Shown one piece after another: positions 17,322 to 25,234 of a stretch of 64,000 nucleotides of DNA. The notes under the pieces were generated by a model, which was given only the letters and a program-made list of their open reading frames with translations, had not been told where the DNA came from and searched no databases. The number at the start of each line of letters is the position of its first letter. Position 1 is the stretch's first letter. Origin of the DNA: Pseudomonas viridiflava (GTDB lineage Bacteria > Pseudomonadota > Gammaproteobacteria > Pseudomonadales > Pseudomonadaceae); assembly GCF_900589395.1 (NCBI RefSeq), contig NZ_UUIS01000075.1:267722-331721 (forward strand). The letters are read 5' to 3'. A program made the position numbers and the translations under genes.

Positions 17322-17378
17322 ACCCGCATTTATTGGGGTTGGCGGCGATTGTGTGTCGAGGAAATGGACAGCTGGACA

Positions 17379-17400
17379 GTGCAGTGTTCAGGAACTGCAC
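17379..17400. promoter_or_regulatory. Candidate upstream activator site for the AcoR-like protein
   Basis: A perfect inverted repeat, GTGCAGT-N8-ACTGCAC, centred about 95 bases upstream of the predicted sigma-54 start point. That is the usual distance range for enhancer-binding protein sites. A TGGACA direct repeat (17365-17378) lies beside it. Confidence 0.5.
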
Positions 17401-17890
17401 AGTCAGTCCGGATTGCCGACGGGCGTGTACCGCCACGGCGTATGTCGGCGCATTCGAGTGGCACCATGGCGATTTTCGCGCTGGCGATGACCGTACGATC
17501 AAACAGCTGTAATACCACCCTATGCAGCGTTCGCCGGTCGCACAATACAACGCACCTTCGGGGGCGGACAGTTCGCCTGAGGTGCACACGACGCTGAGGG
17601 CGCCTGCACTGGCAGCGGCGGATTTGCCGAACAGGCGCAAAGGATTCATGGGGGTACTACCTCGGGTAAGCAAAAACAGGACCGCTTGCAACGCGGTTTT
17701 GACGAACGACAAGATCGTTTATCGGCCTGGACAAGGGCGACTGCAGGGCAAGGCGACACTGAAAAACGGTTCAGGAGCAGGGTTTACGGCCGCGTTGGCG
17801 GCCAGTGGCAGGTGTACCCGTGTAGGGCATCGCCCAAGGGTATGGAACCTGCATGCTGGCCACAGAGTGTCAAATTAATAACGAGGTTTC
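17401..17890. other. Gene-poor spacer between the catabolic operon and a diguanylate cyclase gene
   Basis: About 490 bases with no gene I can support. On the minus strand a frame beginning at 17649 encodes MNPLRLFGKSAAASAGAL and then a cysteine-rich chain, but it runs through the candidate activator site and sigma-54 promoter and shows no family features, so I did not call it. Plus-strand frames are equally uninformative. Confidence 0.4.
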
Positions 17891-19450
17891 ATGAAAAGCA
17901 TGCCAGTTGGCCTGGAGCGACTGCCGCACAAGACGCTGTCAGTCTGGTTGGTGGCATTCATTGCCCTGGTGTGCGTTTGCTTGAGCCTGGCGACTGCCTG
18001 GCAGATAGGGCAGTCGGCCAACGACCGCCTGGAAAGTGCCCGCGCTGGCATTTCCAACGTTGCCCAAGGCGTTGAGCAGCATGCCATCGACACCGTGCGC
18101 CAGGCCGACAACACGCTCAGAAACCTGGCCGAGCGGATCGAGGTCTATGGCATGGGTCCAGAGCAGCGGTTGCGCCTGCATACCTTGATGGCGCGCAACG
18201 TGGTGGATGTCGAAGGCCTGCAAGGGCTGTTCATTTATGACCGCGAGGGTAACTGGGTGGCCAATTCCTTCAGCGGGGAACCCACCAACAAGAACAACAG
18301 CGACCGGGATTACTTCATCTACCATCGCGAAAACCCCTCGGTGCTGGTCAACGTCGGCTCGATCGTGGTCAGCCGGACCACCGGGGAGTTGATCATCCCG
18401 ATCAGTCGCCGCCTTGAAACAGCCGACGGCGGATTTGCCGGTGTGGTGCTGGCAACGCTGCCGGTGGCCTACTTCCAGGATTTCTTCGCCCGTCTTGATG
18501 TTGAGAGCGATGGCGTAATTCTTCTGGCGCGCAACAATGGCGACCTGCTGGCGCGCCGGCCCCAGATCAATAACCTGATCACCACCAATATTTCCAAAGG
18601 CGAAATCTTCAGCAAATACCTGCCGCATCGAGACGGCGATGTTGTGTTTCTGACTTCGGTGGTCGACAAGATCGAGCGGCTCTACGCCTATAACCGTGTT
18701 GACGGGTTGCCGCTGGTGATTGCCGCCGGGTTGTCGTCCAAGTCGTTGTATGCCGCGTGGTGGGACTATGTGGTGCGCTCTGTATTGATTACCGGGACGC
18801 TGATCGTGGTGCTGTCGGGGTTGGGCTATCTGATCTGGCGACAGATCCAGCAATTGCTAGCGGCTCAACATGAACTGGGCGCGGCGCACCGAGCGCTGGA
18901 GCTGATTGCTCACACCGATGGCCTGACCGGCATTGCCAATCGGCGTCACTTCGACAGGGCGATGGCCGACGCGTGGGCACACGAATCGCTCGACCACGCG
19001 CCCCTGGCGCTTATCCTGTTGGATATCGACTGGTTCAAGCAGTACAACGATCGCTATGGGCACGTGCAAGGTGACGAGTGCCTCAAGCGCGTTGCCCACC
19101 TGGTGCGTGACAACCTGCCACTGACCGGGCTGGCCGCTCGCTACGGCGGCGAGGAGTTCGTGGTGATGCTGCCCGGCACCGCGTGCGATGAGGCTGCACA
19201 GGTGGCCGAACGCATCCGCTTGGCGATTGTTGCCGACCACCTGGTCCATGAAGCCAGCGTCCTGGGTTGCGTGACCATCAGTGTCGGTGTGGTCAGCACC
19301 TCATCACGTACCGCCGCCACGCCAGGCGATCTGCTCGCCAGCGCCGACAGCCTGTTGTATGAAGCCAAGAAACAGGGCCGCAACCGGGTGTGCCGTGACG
19401 TGCACGCAACTGAAATGCCTGCCTCTGCCTTTGCGGCTTCGCCCAGCTGA
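17891..19450 (+). CDS. Membrane diguanylate cyclase with dCache sensor domain
   Basis: A 519-residue GGDEF protein. A first transmembrane helix (about 17-40) and a second (about 290-312) bracket a periplasmic double-Cache sensor region, with YFIYHRENPS and a following ISRRL segment typical of Cache domains. The cytoplasmic GGDEF domain starts with the DGLTGIANRRHFD motif near 347 and has the active-site signature RYGGEEF near 418, so it should make cyclic di-GMP. The product-inhibition I-site (RxxD just upstream) reads PLTG, so feedback control at that site is missing. No EAL domain follows. The start is supported by ACGAGG upstream. Ligand unknown; small carboxylates or amino acids are usual for Cache domains. 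Confidence 0.9.
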   Translation: MKSMPVGLERLPHKTLSVWLVAFIALVCVCLSLATAWQIGQSANDRLESARAGISNVAQGVEQHAIDTVRQADNTLRNLAERIEVYGMGPEQRLRLHTLMARNVVDVEGLQGLFIYDREGNWVANSFSGEPTNKNNSDRDYFIYHRENPSVLVNVGSIVVSRTTGELIIPISRRLETADGGFAGVVLATLPVAYFQDFFARLDVESDGVILLARNNGDLLARRPQINNLITTNISKGEIFSKYLPHRDGDVVFLTSVVDKIERLYAYNRVDGLPLVIAAGLSSKSLYAAWWDYVVRSVLITGTLIVVLSGLGYLIWRQIQQLLAAQHELGAAHRALELIAHTDGLTGIANRRHFDRAMADAWAHESLDHAPLALILLDIDWFKQYNDRYGHVQGDECLKRVAHLVRDNLPLTGLAARYGGEEFVVMLPGTACDEAAQVAERIRLAIVADHLVHEASVLGCVTISVGVVSTSSRTAATPGDLLASADSLLYEAKKQGRNRVCRDVHATEMPASAFAASPS

Positions 19451-19526
19451 ATTCGAAGGGCGCGTCGAGGTCAATCCACAACATCGACCTGGATTGGCCT
19501 GAGCCAACCCGGCTCAAGGAGGCTGC

Positions 19527-19985
19527 ATGAAGATTGGCGTGATTTCCGACACCCACGGTTTGCTTCGTCCTGAAGCGCTGGCCGCGCTGCAGGGCTGCGA
19601 GCAGATCATCCATGCCGGCGACATTGGCAATGCCACCATTGTCGAGCAACTGGCCCGGATCGCCCCGCTGCAGGTGGTACGCGGCAATAACGACCTCAAG
19701 GCGGCCTGGGCTGCCGAGTTGCCTGACCAACTGAACGTGGTCCTGGGCGGCTGGCCTGCGTACCTGGTGCACGACATCGCCGATGTCCCCGCCAACCTTG
19801 ATCAGGCAGTGAAACTGGTGATTACCGGGCACTCGCACAAGCCCTTGATCGACTGGCGCGGCGAGCGCTTGTACCTCAACCCCGGCAGCGCCGGGCCGCG
19901 CCGGTTCAAGTTGCCGGTGACACTGGCGATCCTGGAGGTGCAGGCCTCAGGGATCGAAGCGCAGTTGGTGAAATTACTGGATTGA
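19527..19985 (+). CDS. YfcE/MJ0936-type metallophosphoesterase
   Basis: A 152-residue calcineurin-like phosphoesterase. Metal-binding motifs are all present: ISDTHG at the N-terminus, HAGDIG near residue 34, RGNND near 57, and GHSHKP near 104. Length and motifs match the small YfcE class, which cleaves phosphodiester bonds in unknown physiological substrates using manganese or a similar metal. AAGGAGG, a strong ribosome site, precedes the ATG. The next gene starts 17 bases downstream, so the two are likely co-transcribed. Confidence 0.85.
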   Translation: MKIGVISDTHGLLRPEALAALQGCEQIIHAGDIGNATIVEQLARIAPLQVVRGNNDLKAAWAAELPDQLNVVLGGWPAYLVHDIADVPANLDQAVKLVITGHSHKPLIDWRGERLYLNPGSAGPRRFKLPVTLAILEVQASGIEAQLVKLLD

Positions 19986-20002
19986 TTGTCAGGAGAACGA
20001 CC

Positions 20003-20212
20003 ATGACCACGCTGTTCAAGAAGGGCGACGCTGTCAGTTGGAACGCCGAGGCAGGCGTAATACACGGCAAAGTGCTCAAGGTTCACACTCAAGACGTCGA
20101 GTTCATGGGGCGGCAGCGGCATTGTTCTGCGCAAGCGCCTCAGTACGAGGTGCAAAGCGACAAGACCGGCCACCTGGCGATGCATAAGCAAAGCGCACTG
20201 AGCCGCTTGTGA
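20003..20212 (+). CDS. Small DUF2945 (HVA1/TUDOR-like) protein
   Basis: A 69-residue protein that matches the DUF2945 family by the opening FKKGDAVSWN, the central GKVLKV and the closing segment YEVQSDKTGHLAMHKQSALSRL (positions 48-69, shown only in part: AMHKQSALSRL). The family has an SH3/Tudor-like fold and is found in many soil bacteria and fungi; its biochemical role is not established. GGAGAACGACC precedes the ATG. It forms a two-gene unit with the phosphoesterase. Confidence 0.75.
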   Translation: MTTLFKKGDAVSWNAEAGVIHGKVLKVHTQDVEFMGRQRHCSAQAPQYEVQSDKTGHLAMHKQSALSRL

Positions 20213-20236
20213 ATGCGGCTGTCGGGTCAGGCTGCA

Positions 20237-21646
20237 TTAAAACGACCCCAGCAGACGGCCCAGCACCCCCATCGACGTTTCGCTTTGTGCGGTCCACGGA
20301 TAGCCGCTGTTCAGGCGCGCGCAATGGGTAAAGCCGCGGGTGGCCGAGAACATCGGGCCGGGTGCGATGCTGATGCCCTGCGCCAGTGCCATCTGGTACA
20401 GCTTCAGCGAATCGACCCGCTCCGGGAATTCGAACCATAGAAAGTAACCGCCCCCCGGCCGGGTGACGCGGGTCTGGTCCGGAAAGTGCCGGGCCGCCGA
20501 GGCGAGCATCGCGCCCTGTTGCATTTCCAGGGTGTGACGCAGCTTGCGCAGGTGACGGTCGAAGCCGCCATGCTGGAGATAGTCGGCAATCGCGGCCTGG
20601 GCCGGGACCGACGGGGAGATGCTGGTCATCAGTTTTAGGCGGCTGATTGCTTGTGCATAACGCCCGCCGGCCACCCAGCCGACCCGGTAGCCTGGCGCCA
20701 GGCATTTGGAAAACGAGCCGCAATGCATCACCAAGCCTTCGCTGTCCAGGCTTTTGACCGGTCGCGGGGCGCGGGCGCCGTAGTACAGCTCGGCGTAGAC
20801 ATCGTCCTCGATCAGCGGCAGATCGTGGGCTTTGAGCAGATCGTAAAGGGCCTGTTTGTTGGCGTCCGGCATGCTCGCGCCCAATGGGTTCTGCAGGCTG
20901 CTCATGAACCAACACGCCTTGATCGGCAGGCGTTTAAGGCTGTCGGCCAGGCTGTCGAGATCGACGCCTTCACGCGGGTGCACGGGAATTTCCACGGCCT
21001 TGAGTTTGAGCCGTTCGAGCATTTGCAGGCAGGCATAGAACCCCGGCGCTTCGATGGCCACCAGGTCGCCGGGCTGGGTCACGGTTTGCAGGCACAGGCT
21101 CAAGGCTTCCATCGCACCGTTGGTGATCACCAGCTCTTCGCGCGCCGGGTGCACGCCGCTGTTGAGGTAGCGCAAGGCAATCTGTCGGCGCAGTTCCTGG
21201 TTGCCGGTGGTCATGTCTGAAATGACCGCGTGAGGCGACAGGCCGCGCACGCTGTGCGCCATGGAGCGTGCCAGGCGTTGCAGCGGGAACAGGTCAGGGC
21301 TCGGAAAGGCCGAGCCGAAAGGCACTGTCTGCGCGTCCTGCAGGCTGGCCAGCACCGAGAACACCAGTTCGCTGACATCCACATCGGTGCCGGTGCCCGG
21401 GTTGGCGTGAATCACCGGTTCGCTCAGGGTCTTGCTGGCGTGCTCGCGCACGTAATAACCCGAGCGCTCGCGCGCCTGGATCAGGCCCCGGTCCTCAAGA
21501 CGGTAATAGGCCTGGAACACGGTCGATGGGCTGACCGCGAAACGCTGGCTGGCGACGCGCACCGAGGGCAGCTTTTCACCGCCCTTGAGGGTTCGGGTGC
21601 GAATCATCTGGGCGATGTCTTCGGCGAGCTGTTCGTAACGTTTCAT
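20237..21646 (-). CDS. MocR-family transcriptional regulator with aminotransferase domain
   Basis: A 469-residue GntR/MocR protein. The N-terminal winged helix-turn-helix (about 1-70) includes LPSVRVASQRFAVSPSTVFQAY, which is longer here only by context; the key part is SVRVASQRFAVSPSTV. The remainder is a class I aminotransferase-like domain with the pyridoxal phosphate lysine in GSFSKCLAPGYRVGW (near 316) and an aspartate in IEDDVYAELY. MocR proteins sense amino compounds or the cofactor itself and often control a divergent gene. The divergent neighbour, 215 bp away, encodes an amino acid synthesis family protein and is the probable target. The frame is open 11 codons upstream; the ATG at 21646 gives the usual MKRYEQLAEDI start. 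Confidence 0.87.
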   Translation of the reverse strand: MKRYEQLAEDIAQMIRTRTLKGGEKLPSVRVASQRFAVSPSTVFQAYYRLEDRGLIQARERSGYYVREHASKTLSEPVIHANPGTGTDVDVSELVFSVLASLQDAQTVPFGSAFPSPDLFPLQRLARSMAHSVRGLSPHAVISDMTTGNQELRRQIALRYLNSGVHPAREELVITNGAMEALSLCLQTVTQPGDLVAIEAPGFYACLQMLERLKLKAVEIPVHPREGVDLDSLADSLKRLPIKACWFMSSLQNPLGASMPDANKQALYDLLKAHDLPLIEDDVYAELYYGARAPRPVKSLDSEGLVMHCGSFSKCLAPGYRVGWVAGGRYAQAISRLKLMTSISPSVPAQAAIADYLQHGGFDRHLRKLRHTLEMQQGAMLASAARHFPDQTRVTRPGGGYFLWFEFPERVDSLKLYQMALAQGISIAPGPMFSATRGFTHCARLNSGYPWTAQSETSMGVLGRLLGSF

Positions 21647-21861
21647 AAGGCTGCTGGCACTGGCGCAAGTGAAGGGCATCAGGATGCCCAGACTGGAAAA
21701 ACAACACCAGATGCATTTTCAGGATTTATTTGCAGATCAGATGATCACTCTCTGCGTGTTCTGATCCGCTTGAATGATCCGGATCTGAGCCTGTCTGGAC
21801 TGGGAGATCGCCTTCAGACTAATGGCATACCGTATTACGGCATGCACAACTGGAGAAAGAA

Positions 21862-22455
21862 ATGGCATTTCAGATACGCAAGATCGTCACCTATACCGAG
21901 CAGGTTCTGGCCGAGGGCGGCAAGACAGCCGAGACACCGCTGACGATGGTTGCTGTGGCGGCGATCATTACCAACCCCTGGCATGGCCCAGGGTTTGTCG
22001 AAGACCTCAAGCCACAGATTCGCGAGCATTGTTCGGGCCTGGGCCAGTTAATGGTCACGCAACTGAGCCTGGCCATGGGCGGCGCCGAGCGTATCCAGGC
22101 ATATGGCAAGGCCGCGGTAGTGGGTGAGGAGGGTGAGATCGAGCATGCCTCGGCGATCATTCACACGCTGCGCTTCGGTAATCACTTGCGTGATGCCGTG
22201 CAGGCCAAAAGTTACCTGGCGTTCACCAACAAGCGTGGTGGCGTTGGCACGTCAATCCAAGTGCCGATGATGCACAAGGACGACGAAGGATTGCGCTCGC
22301 ATTATCTGACCCTGGAGCTGCGCATCGACGATGCGCCTCGCCGGGATGAAATCGTTGTGGTGCTGGGCGCCGCCGATGGCGGCCGGCCGCATGCACGGAT
22401 CGGCAACCGGTACAGTGATCAGCAAGAGCTGGAGGCCGAGGCCGCCAGGCCGTGA
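21862..22455 (+). CDS. Amino acid synthesis family protein (AA_synth)
   Basis: A 197-residue protein recognisable as the AA_synth family from its start IRKIVTYTEQVLAEGG, ITNPWHGPGF near residue 36, AAVVGEEGEIEHASAIIH near 87 and TLELRIDDAPRRDEIVV near the end. The family is widespread in proteobacteria, often beside amidohydrolases or transporters for amino compounds, but the reaction is not known. The ATG follows GGAGAAAGAA, a good ribosome site. It is divergent from the MocR regulator, which suggests control by an amino acid-like signal. A hairpin at 22457-22501 lies directly after its stop codon. Confidence 0.75.
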   Translation: MAFQIRKIVTYTEQVLAEGGKTAETPLTMVAVAAIITNPWHGPGFVEDLKPQIREHCSGLGQLMVTQLSLAMGGAERIQAYGKAAVVGEEGEIEHASAIIHTLRFGNHLRDAVQAKSYLAFTNKRGGVGTSIQVPMMHKDDEGLRSHYLTLELRIDDAPRRDEIVVVLGAADGGRPHARIGNRYSDQQELEAEAARP

Positions 22456-22456
22456 T

Positions 22457-22501
22457 CTGATCCGGTTTTTATTGTGGTTTCTGCCTCTGTAACCGGATCA
22501 G
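22457..22501. terminator. Perfect 11-bp inverted repeat after the AA_synth gene
   Basis: CTGATCCGGTT (22457-22467) and AACCGGATCAG (22491-22501) pair perfectly around a 23-base loop. It begins just after the stop codon, so a role in ending or stabilising the message is likely, although no T-run follows. The same GATCCGGATC core occurs in the MocR/AA_synth intergenic region near 21777, so a regulatory role is also possible. Confidence 0.4.
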
Positions 22502-22554
22502 CACAAGGTCCATCATTCACGCCATGATCACTGATGTGCAATGGGGGCGACCTG

Positions 22555-22641
22555 ATGGGCAAGATGGCGATTTTCATGCTGGGTTTCCTGGCGATAACGA
22601 TATTGATCGGGGCACTGGCGACCATACCGCCTCCCCTGTAA
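22555..22641 (+). CDS. Candidate 28-residue hydrophobic membrane peptide
   Basis: A short frame encoding MGKMAIFMLGFLAITILIGA and then LATIPPPL. The middle is a single uninterrupted hydrophobic helix preceded by a lysine, and the end is proline-rich. A GGGGG run eight bases upstream may serve as the ribosome site, and a strong terminator follows 17 bases after the stop, so it looks like a complete small unit. No family is recognised. The gene is short enough to arise by chance; the placement of its signals is the main support. Confidence 0.4.
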   Translation: MGKMAIFMLGFLAITILIGALATIPPPL

Positions 22642-22657
22642 GCCTTCAAAGCACAAG

Positions 22658-22681
22658 GCCCCTGAGCGATCAGGGGCTTTT
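22658..22681 (+). terminator. Rho-independent terminator
   Basis: GCCCCTGA and TCAGGGGC form an 8-bp stem around GCGA, followed by TTTT. It follows the candidate small peptide gene and precedes the hydrolase gene. Confidence 0.8.
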
Positions 22682-22744
22682 GGCGTTTTCCGGCCGGCTG
22701 TATAAACTGCCCCGCATTTGCATCGCGCAGGCAGGGTATTGCTC

Positions 22745-23440
22745 GTGACACTTCCCCTTATCATGCTTCCCGGCTTGCTCAACGACGCGCGTCTTTGGGC
22801 GCAGCAACAGGCAGTGCTGGGTAAAGACCGACCGGTCCATATTCCAGACCTGACCCGGGACAACAGCATTGTCGGCATGGCTGCCCGCGTGTTGAGCGCA
22901 GCGCCCGAACGCTTTGCGCTGGCCGCTTTGTCCATGGGCGGCTACGTCGCCCTGGAAATCCTGCGCCAGGCCCCTGAGCGGGTGGAGCGCCTGGCGCTGG
23001 TCGATACCATGGCCCGTCCCGACAGCCCGGCACGCGCACGTGTACGCCGCGGTCTGCTGGAGCTGGCACACATGGGCACTTTCAAGGGGGTGACGCCGCA
23101 ATTGCTGCCCAGACTGATGCACACGCGCAGCCTGGGCACGCCTGCTGCTGACCTGGTAAGGGCCATGGCGCAGGCGGTTGGCCGCGAAGGCTTCATCGCC
23201 CAGCAGCAGGCCATCATCGGCCGTCGCGATTATTCGGCGTTGCTGGAGCAGATCCGGGTTCCCACGCTGATCATGGTGGGCGAGGACGATCAGATCACGC
23301 CCGTGGAGGAGGCGCAGTTCATGCATCGGCACATTGCCGGGTCCCGGCTGGTGGTCATTGCCGAATGCGGACACTTGCCGCCGCTGGAGCATCCGCTGCA
23401 GACCTGCGAGCTGTTACAGGCGTGGTTATCGGGTATCTAG
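22745..23440 (+). CDS. Alpha/beta-hydrolase fold protein
   Basis: A 231-residue alpha/beta hydrolase. The nucleophile elbow is LSMGGYVALE (serine near residue 68), the acid is the aspartate pair in VGEDDQITPVEEA near 184, and the catalytic histidine lies in ECGHLPPLEHP near 214. LPGLLNDARLWAQQ at the start forms the oxyanion region. The substrate is not predictable; esterases, C-C hydrolases and thioesterases share these motifs. The likely start is the GTG at 22745 following CAGGG; an ATG nine codons earlier has no ribosome site. It is convergent with alkB, with only three bases between the two stop codons. Confidence 0.8.
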   Translation: MTLPLIMLPGLLNDARLWAQQQAVLGKDRPVHIPDLTRDNSIVGMAARVLSAAPERFALAALSMGGYVALEILRQAPERVERLALVDTMARPDSPARARVRRGLLELAHMGTFKGVTPQLLPRLMHTRSLGTPAADLVRAMAQAVGREGFIAQQQAIIGRRDYSALLEQIRVPTLIMVGEDDQITPVEEAQFMHRHIAGSRLVVIAECGHLPPLEHPLQTCELLQAWLSGI

Positions 23441-23443
23441 CGG

Positions 23444-24100
23444 TCAACCGGCCTTGCGAAACGTCAGGTTGATGCGCTGCGCGCCCAGCAAGGGGTGATG
23501 ACCCTCGGCAATCGGCAGGATGCCGTGAAAGCGCAGGCGGTCTTCACGGCCCCACACCAGCACATCGCCATGAAACAGCGACACGCGTTGCGCCTTGTCG
23601 CTGCGTTGCAGGCCACCAAACTGAAAAATCGCCGGCAGGCCCAGCGACACGGAGACCACCGGCCAGCGGTGATCACGCTCGTCCTTGTCCTGGTGCATGG
23701 CCATTCTGGCACCGGGTGCATAGCGGTTGATCAGGCAGGCATCGGGTGTGAAGGTGTCGAAGCCTGCTTGTCGGGCGGCCCGGGCTGCCAGTTCACGCCA
23801 GGGGTCAGGCATGACCGGCCAGGGGCGGTCGCTCAAAGGGTCACGATCCGTGTAGCGGTAGCCGCGCCGGTCGGTGACCCAGCCCAGGCGTCCGCAACAG
23901 GTCATGGCCACCGACATGCGATGACCGCCCGGGGTGTGCATGTGACGAAAGGGGGAGGCTGCTTCGATATCGGCCAGCAGGGGCAGCCAGCCTTCGAGGT
24001 CGGGCAGGGCGAAGCCGCGCAGCAGTGTGGCGGCCGGCGCGATGCTTTCGCGGCCCTTCGGGGTGTCGTCGGCGAACAGGTCGAGGGTCAGCGAAGGCAT
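23444..24100 (-). CDS. alkB: DNA oxidative demethylase AlkB
   Basis: A 218-residue Fe(II)/2-oxoglutarate dioxygenase that directly repairs 1-methyladenine and 3-methylcytosine in DNA. The iron ligands are visible as H136 and D138 in MHQDKDE and H192 in RFHGI. The 2-oxoglutarate-binding arginines fall in RINLTFRKAG (R209, R215). The substrate-recognition loop includes SVAMTCCGRLGWVTD near residue 63 and GYRYTDRDP near 80. Length and motif order match Escherichia coli AlkB. No ada gene is adjacent, so the alkylation response link is not shown here. It is followed in the same direction by no other gene; the hydrolase gene converges on it. Confidence 0.93.
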   Translation of the reverse strand: MPSLTLDLFADDTPKGRESIAPAATLLRGFALPDLEGWLPLLADIEAASPFRHMHTPGGHRMSVAMTCCGRLGWVTDRRGYRYTDRDPLSDRPWPVMPDPWRELAARAARQAGFDTFTPDACLINRYAPGARMAMHQDKDERDHRWPVVSVSLGLPAIFQFGGLQRSDKAQRVSLFHGDVLVWGREDRLRFHGILPIAEGHHPLLGAQRINLTFRKAG

Positions 24101-24169
24101 GGCGGTGGGCCGTTCAGGGGCATCAGGCAGTCATGGCCCGCCAGACTGATCTGGCGGGGCGCATCGGGG

Positions 24170-24349
24170 TCAAAGCGCTTTGCTGACCTTGACGTCGCTG
24201 ATCACGTCATCGCCCTGGCCGTGCATTTTTTCCAGCGCGGCACGTGCTTCTTCGACCGAGGCCGACTGCAGTTGGGCGAATTCGAAACGGCGTTCGCCGT
24301 TGAGCTTGTAGCTGATGGCGAATTTGGTGGTCGGGGCAGGGCTTGTCAC
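24170..24349 (-). CDS. Small hypothetical protein
   Basis: About 59 residues, soluble, with no transmembrane segment or recognised domain. The pattern KFAISYKLNGERRFEFAQLQ followed by EEARAALEKMHG suggests a beta-hairpin and helix. Two GTG codons compete as starts; the second (24349) has AGGAG five bases upstream and is preferred over the first at 24355, which overlaps that site. It lies between alkB and the DUF1883 gene in the same direction and may be in one transcript with them. Confidence 0.6.
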   Translation of the reverse strand: MTSPAPTTKFAISYKLNGERRFEFAQLQSASVEEARAALEKMHGQGDDVISDVKVSKAL

Positions 24350-24372
24350 GGTCACTCCTGAATAGGCAAAGG

Positions 24373-24678
24373 TCAGCTCAGATGTGAATGCGAGCGACGC
24401 ACGATCTTGATCGAATGGGTAAAAGTGGGCTTGTGGCCAGGGTTCTTGTCGGGCTTGCGCCCGGTGGTGTCGATGGTGATGTTCCAGAAGCCACTGCTAG
24501 GCACGGCGATCTTGGCCGGGAACCGGTCAAAGGCACCGCCATGGTAGGTATGCCGGCCGCCGTTCTTGAAGCTGCGAAAGTTCGCGTCGCTCATCAGGCG
24601 TATATTGCAGGGCCGCGAGCATTCGATGACGACAAGGTCGTCTTCGTTGAGGTGCTCACGCTGGTGTACGAACTTCAT
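24373..24678 (-). CDS. DUF1883 domain-containing protein
   Basis: A 101-residue protein matching DUF1883 by its start MKFVHQREHLNEDDLVVIEC, the phrase LMSDANFRSFKNGGRHTYHGG and the end SIKIVRRS. The domain is a compact beta-sandwich found alone or fused to TIR and other defence domains; alone, its role is unknown. The chosen ATG has GGAGACACCC directly upstream, a convincing ribosome site, and the upstream in-frame extension is basic and unconserved. It starts a possible three-gene minus-strand group with the 59-residue protein and alkB. Confidence 0.75.
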   Translation of the reverse strand: MKFVHQREHLNEDDLVVIECSRPCNIRLMSDANFRSFKNGGRHTYHGGAFDRFPAKIAVPSSGFWNITIDTTGRKPDKNPGHKPTFTHSIKIVRRSHSHLS

Positions 24679-24846
24679 GGGTGTCTCCGCAACAGGCTTT
24701 TTACAAAAGCGAAACGATAGCACGAGGCGCTGGCGGTTTTGCCAATTGGCTCACAGTTATTTGTACCGCGATGGCAAAAAGTGCGCAGTGTCGGGATTTT
24801 ATTGCGTTAATGCGTGTCGTAAGCGCTTTGGATTTGGAGGGATTTT

Positions 24847-25197
24847 ATGAAAATGGCCGTGGTGATCCTGGCTCTGGCAATGGCCGGGTGCGCGTCCGTC
24901 GAGGATATCGAGCATTCTCCGGCAACGTTGAGCGTTATTTCCGGCAAGAAACCGAATGAATACGCCACCTGTTTCATCGAGAAGATTGGCGACAGCCGTA
25001 CCCCTCCACTGAAAGAAACCCGTAGCGATGGCGTGCGCCTGATCGTGGCGCAAAAGCTGACAGATGCGCCTGCCGCTATTGTCGATATCGAAGAGCGCTC
25101 GGGCGGCAGTTCGATCAAAGTGCATGAGCGGCTCAACAACCTGCCAGTGCGCGGCGGCGATGTGCAGCGTGCCGCCGAGGCCTGCATCTCGGGCTGA
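24847..25197 (+). CDS. Hypothetical lipoprotein
   Basis: A 116-residue predicted lipoprotein with a short signal peptide ending in the lipobox LAMAGC (cysteine at residue 15). The mature part is about 100 residues, with two further cysteines (in YATCFIEK and AEACIS) that could form a disulphide, and a predicted beta-rich core. I do not recognise a family. GGAGGGATTTT precedes the ATG. It stands alone between the DUF1883 gene, which diverges from it, and another small lipoprotein gene that converges on it. Confidence 0.7.
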   Translation: MKMAVVILALAMAGCASVEDIEHSPATLSVISGKKPNEYATCFIEKIGDSRTPPLKETRSDGVRLIVAQKLTDAPAAIVDIEERSGGSSIKVHERLNNLPVRGGDVQRAAEACISG

Positions 25198-25234
25198 TGC
25201 CTGTGTGCGTTGGCCGCTTACCGACGGTTGCGGC

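Noticed and set aside
17257..17712. 151-codon minus-strand frame upstream of the aldehyde dehydrogenase
   Set aside because: It runs through the sigma-54 promoter and candidate activator site, has no recognisable family and is cysteine-rich in a random manner.
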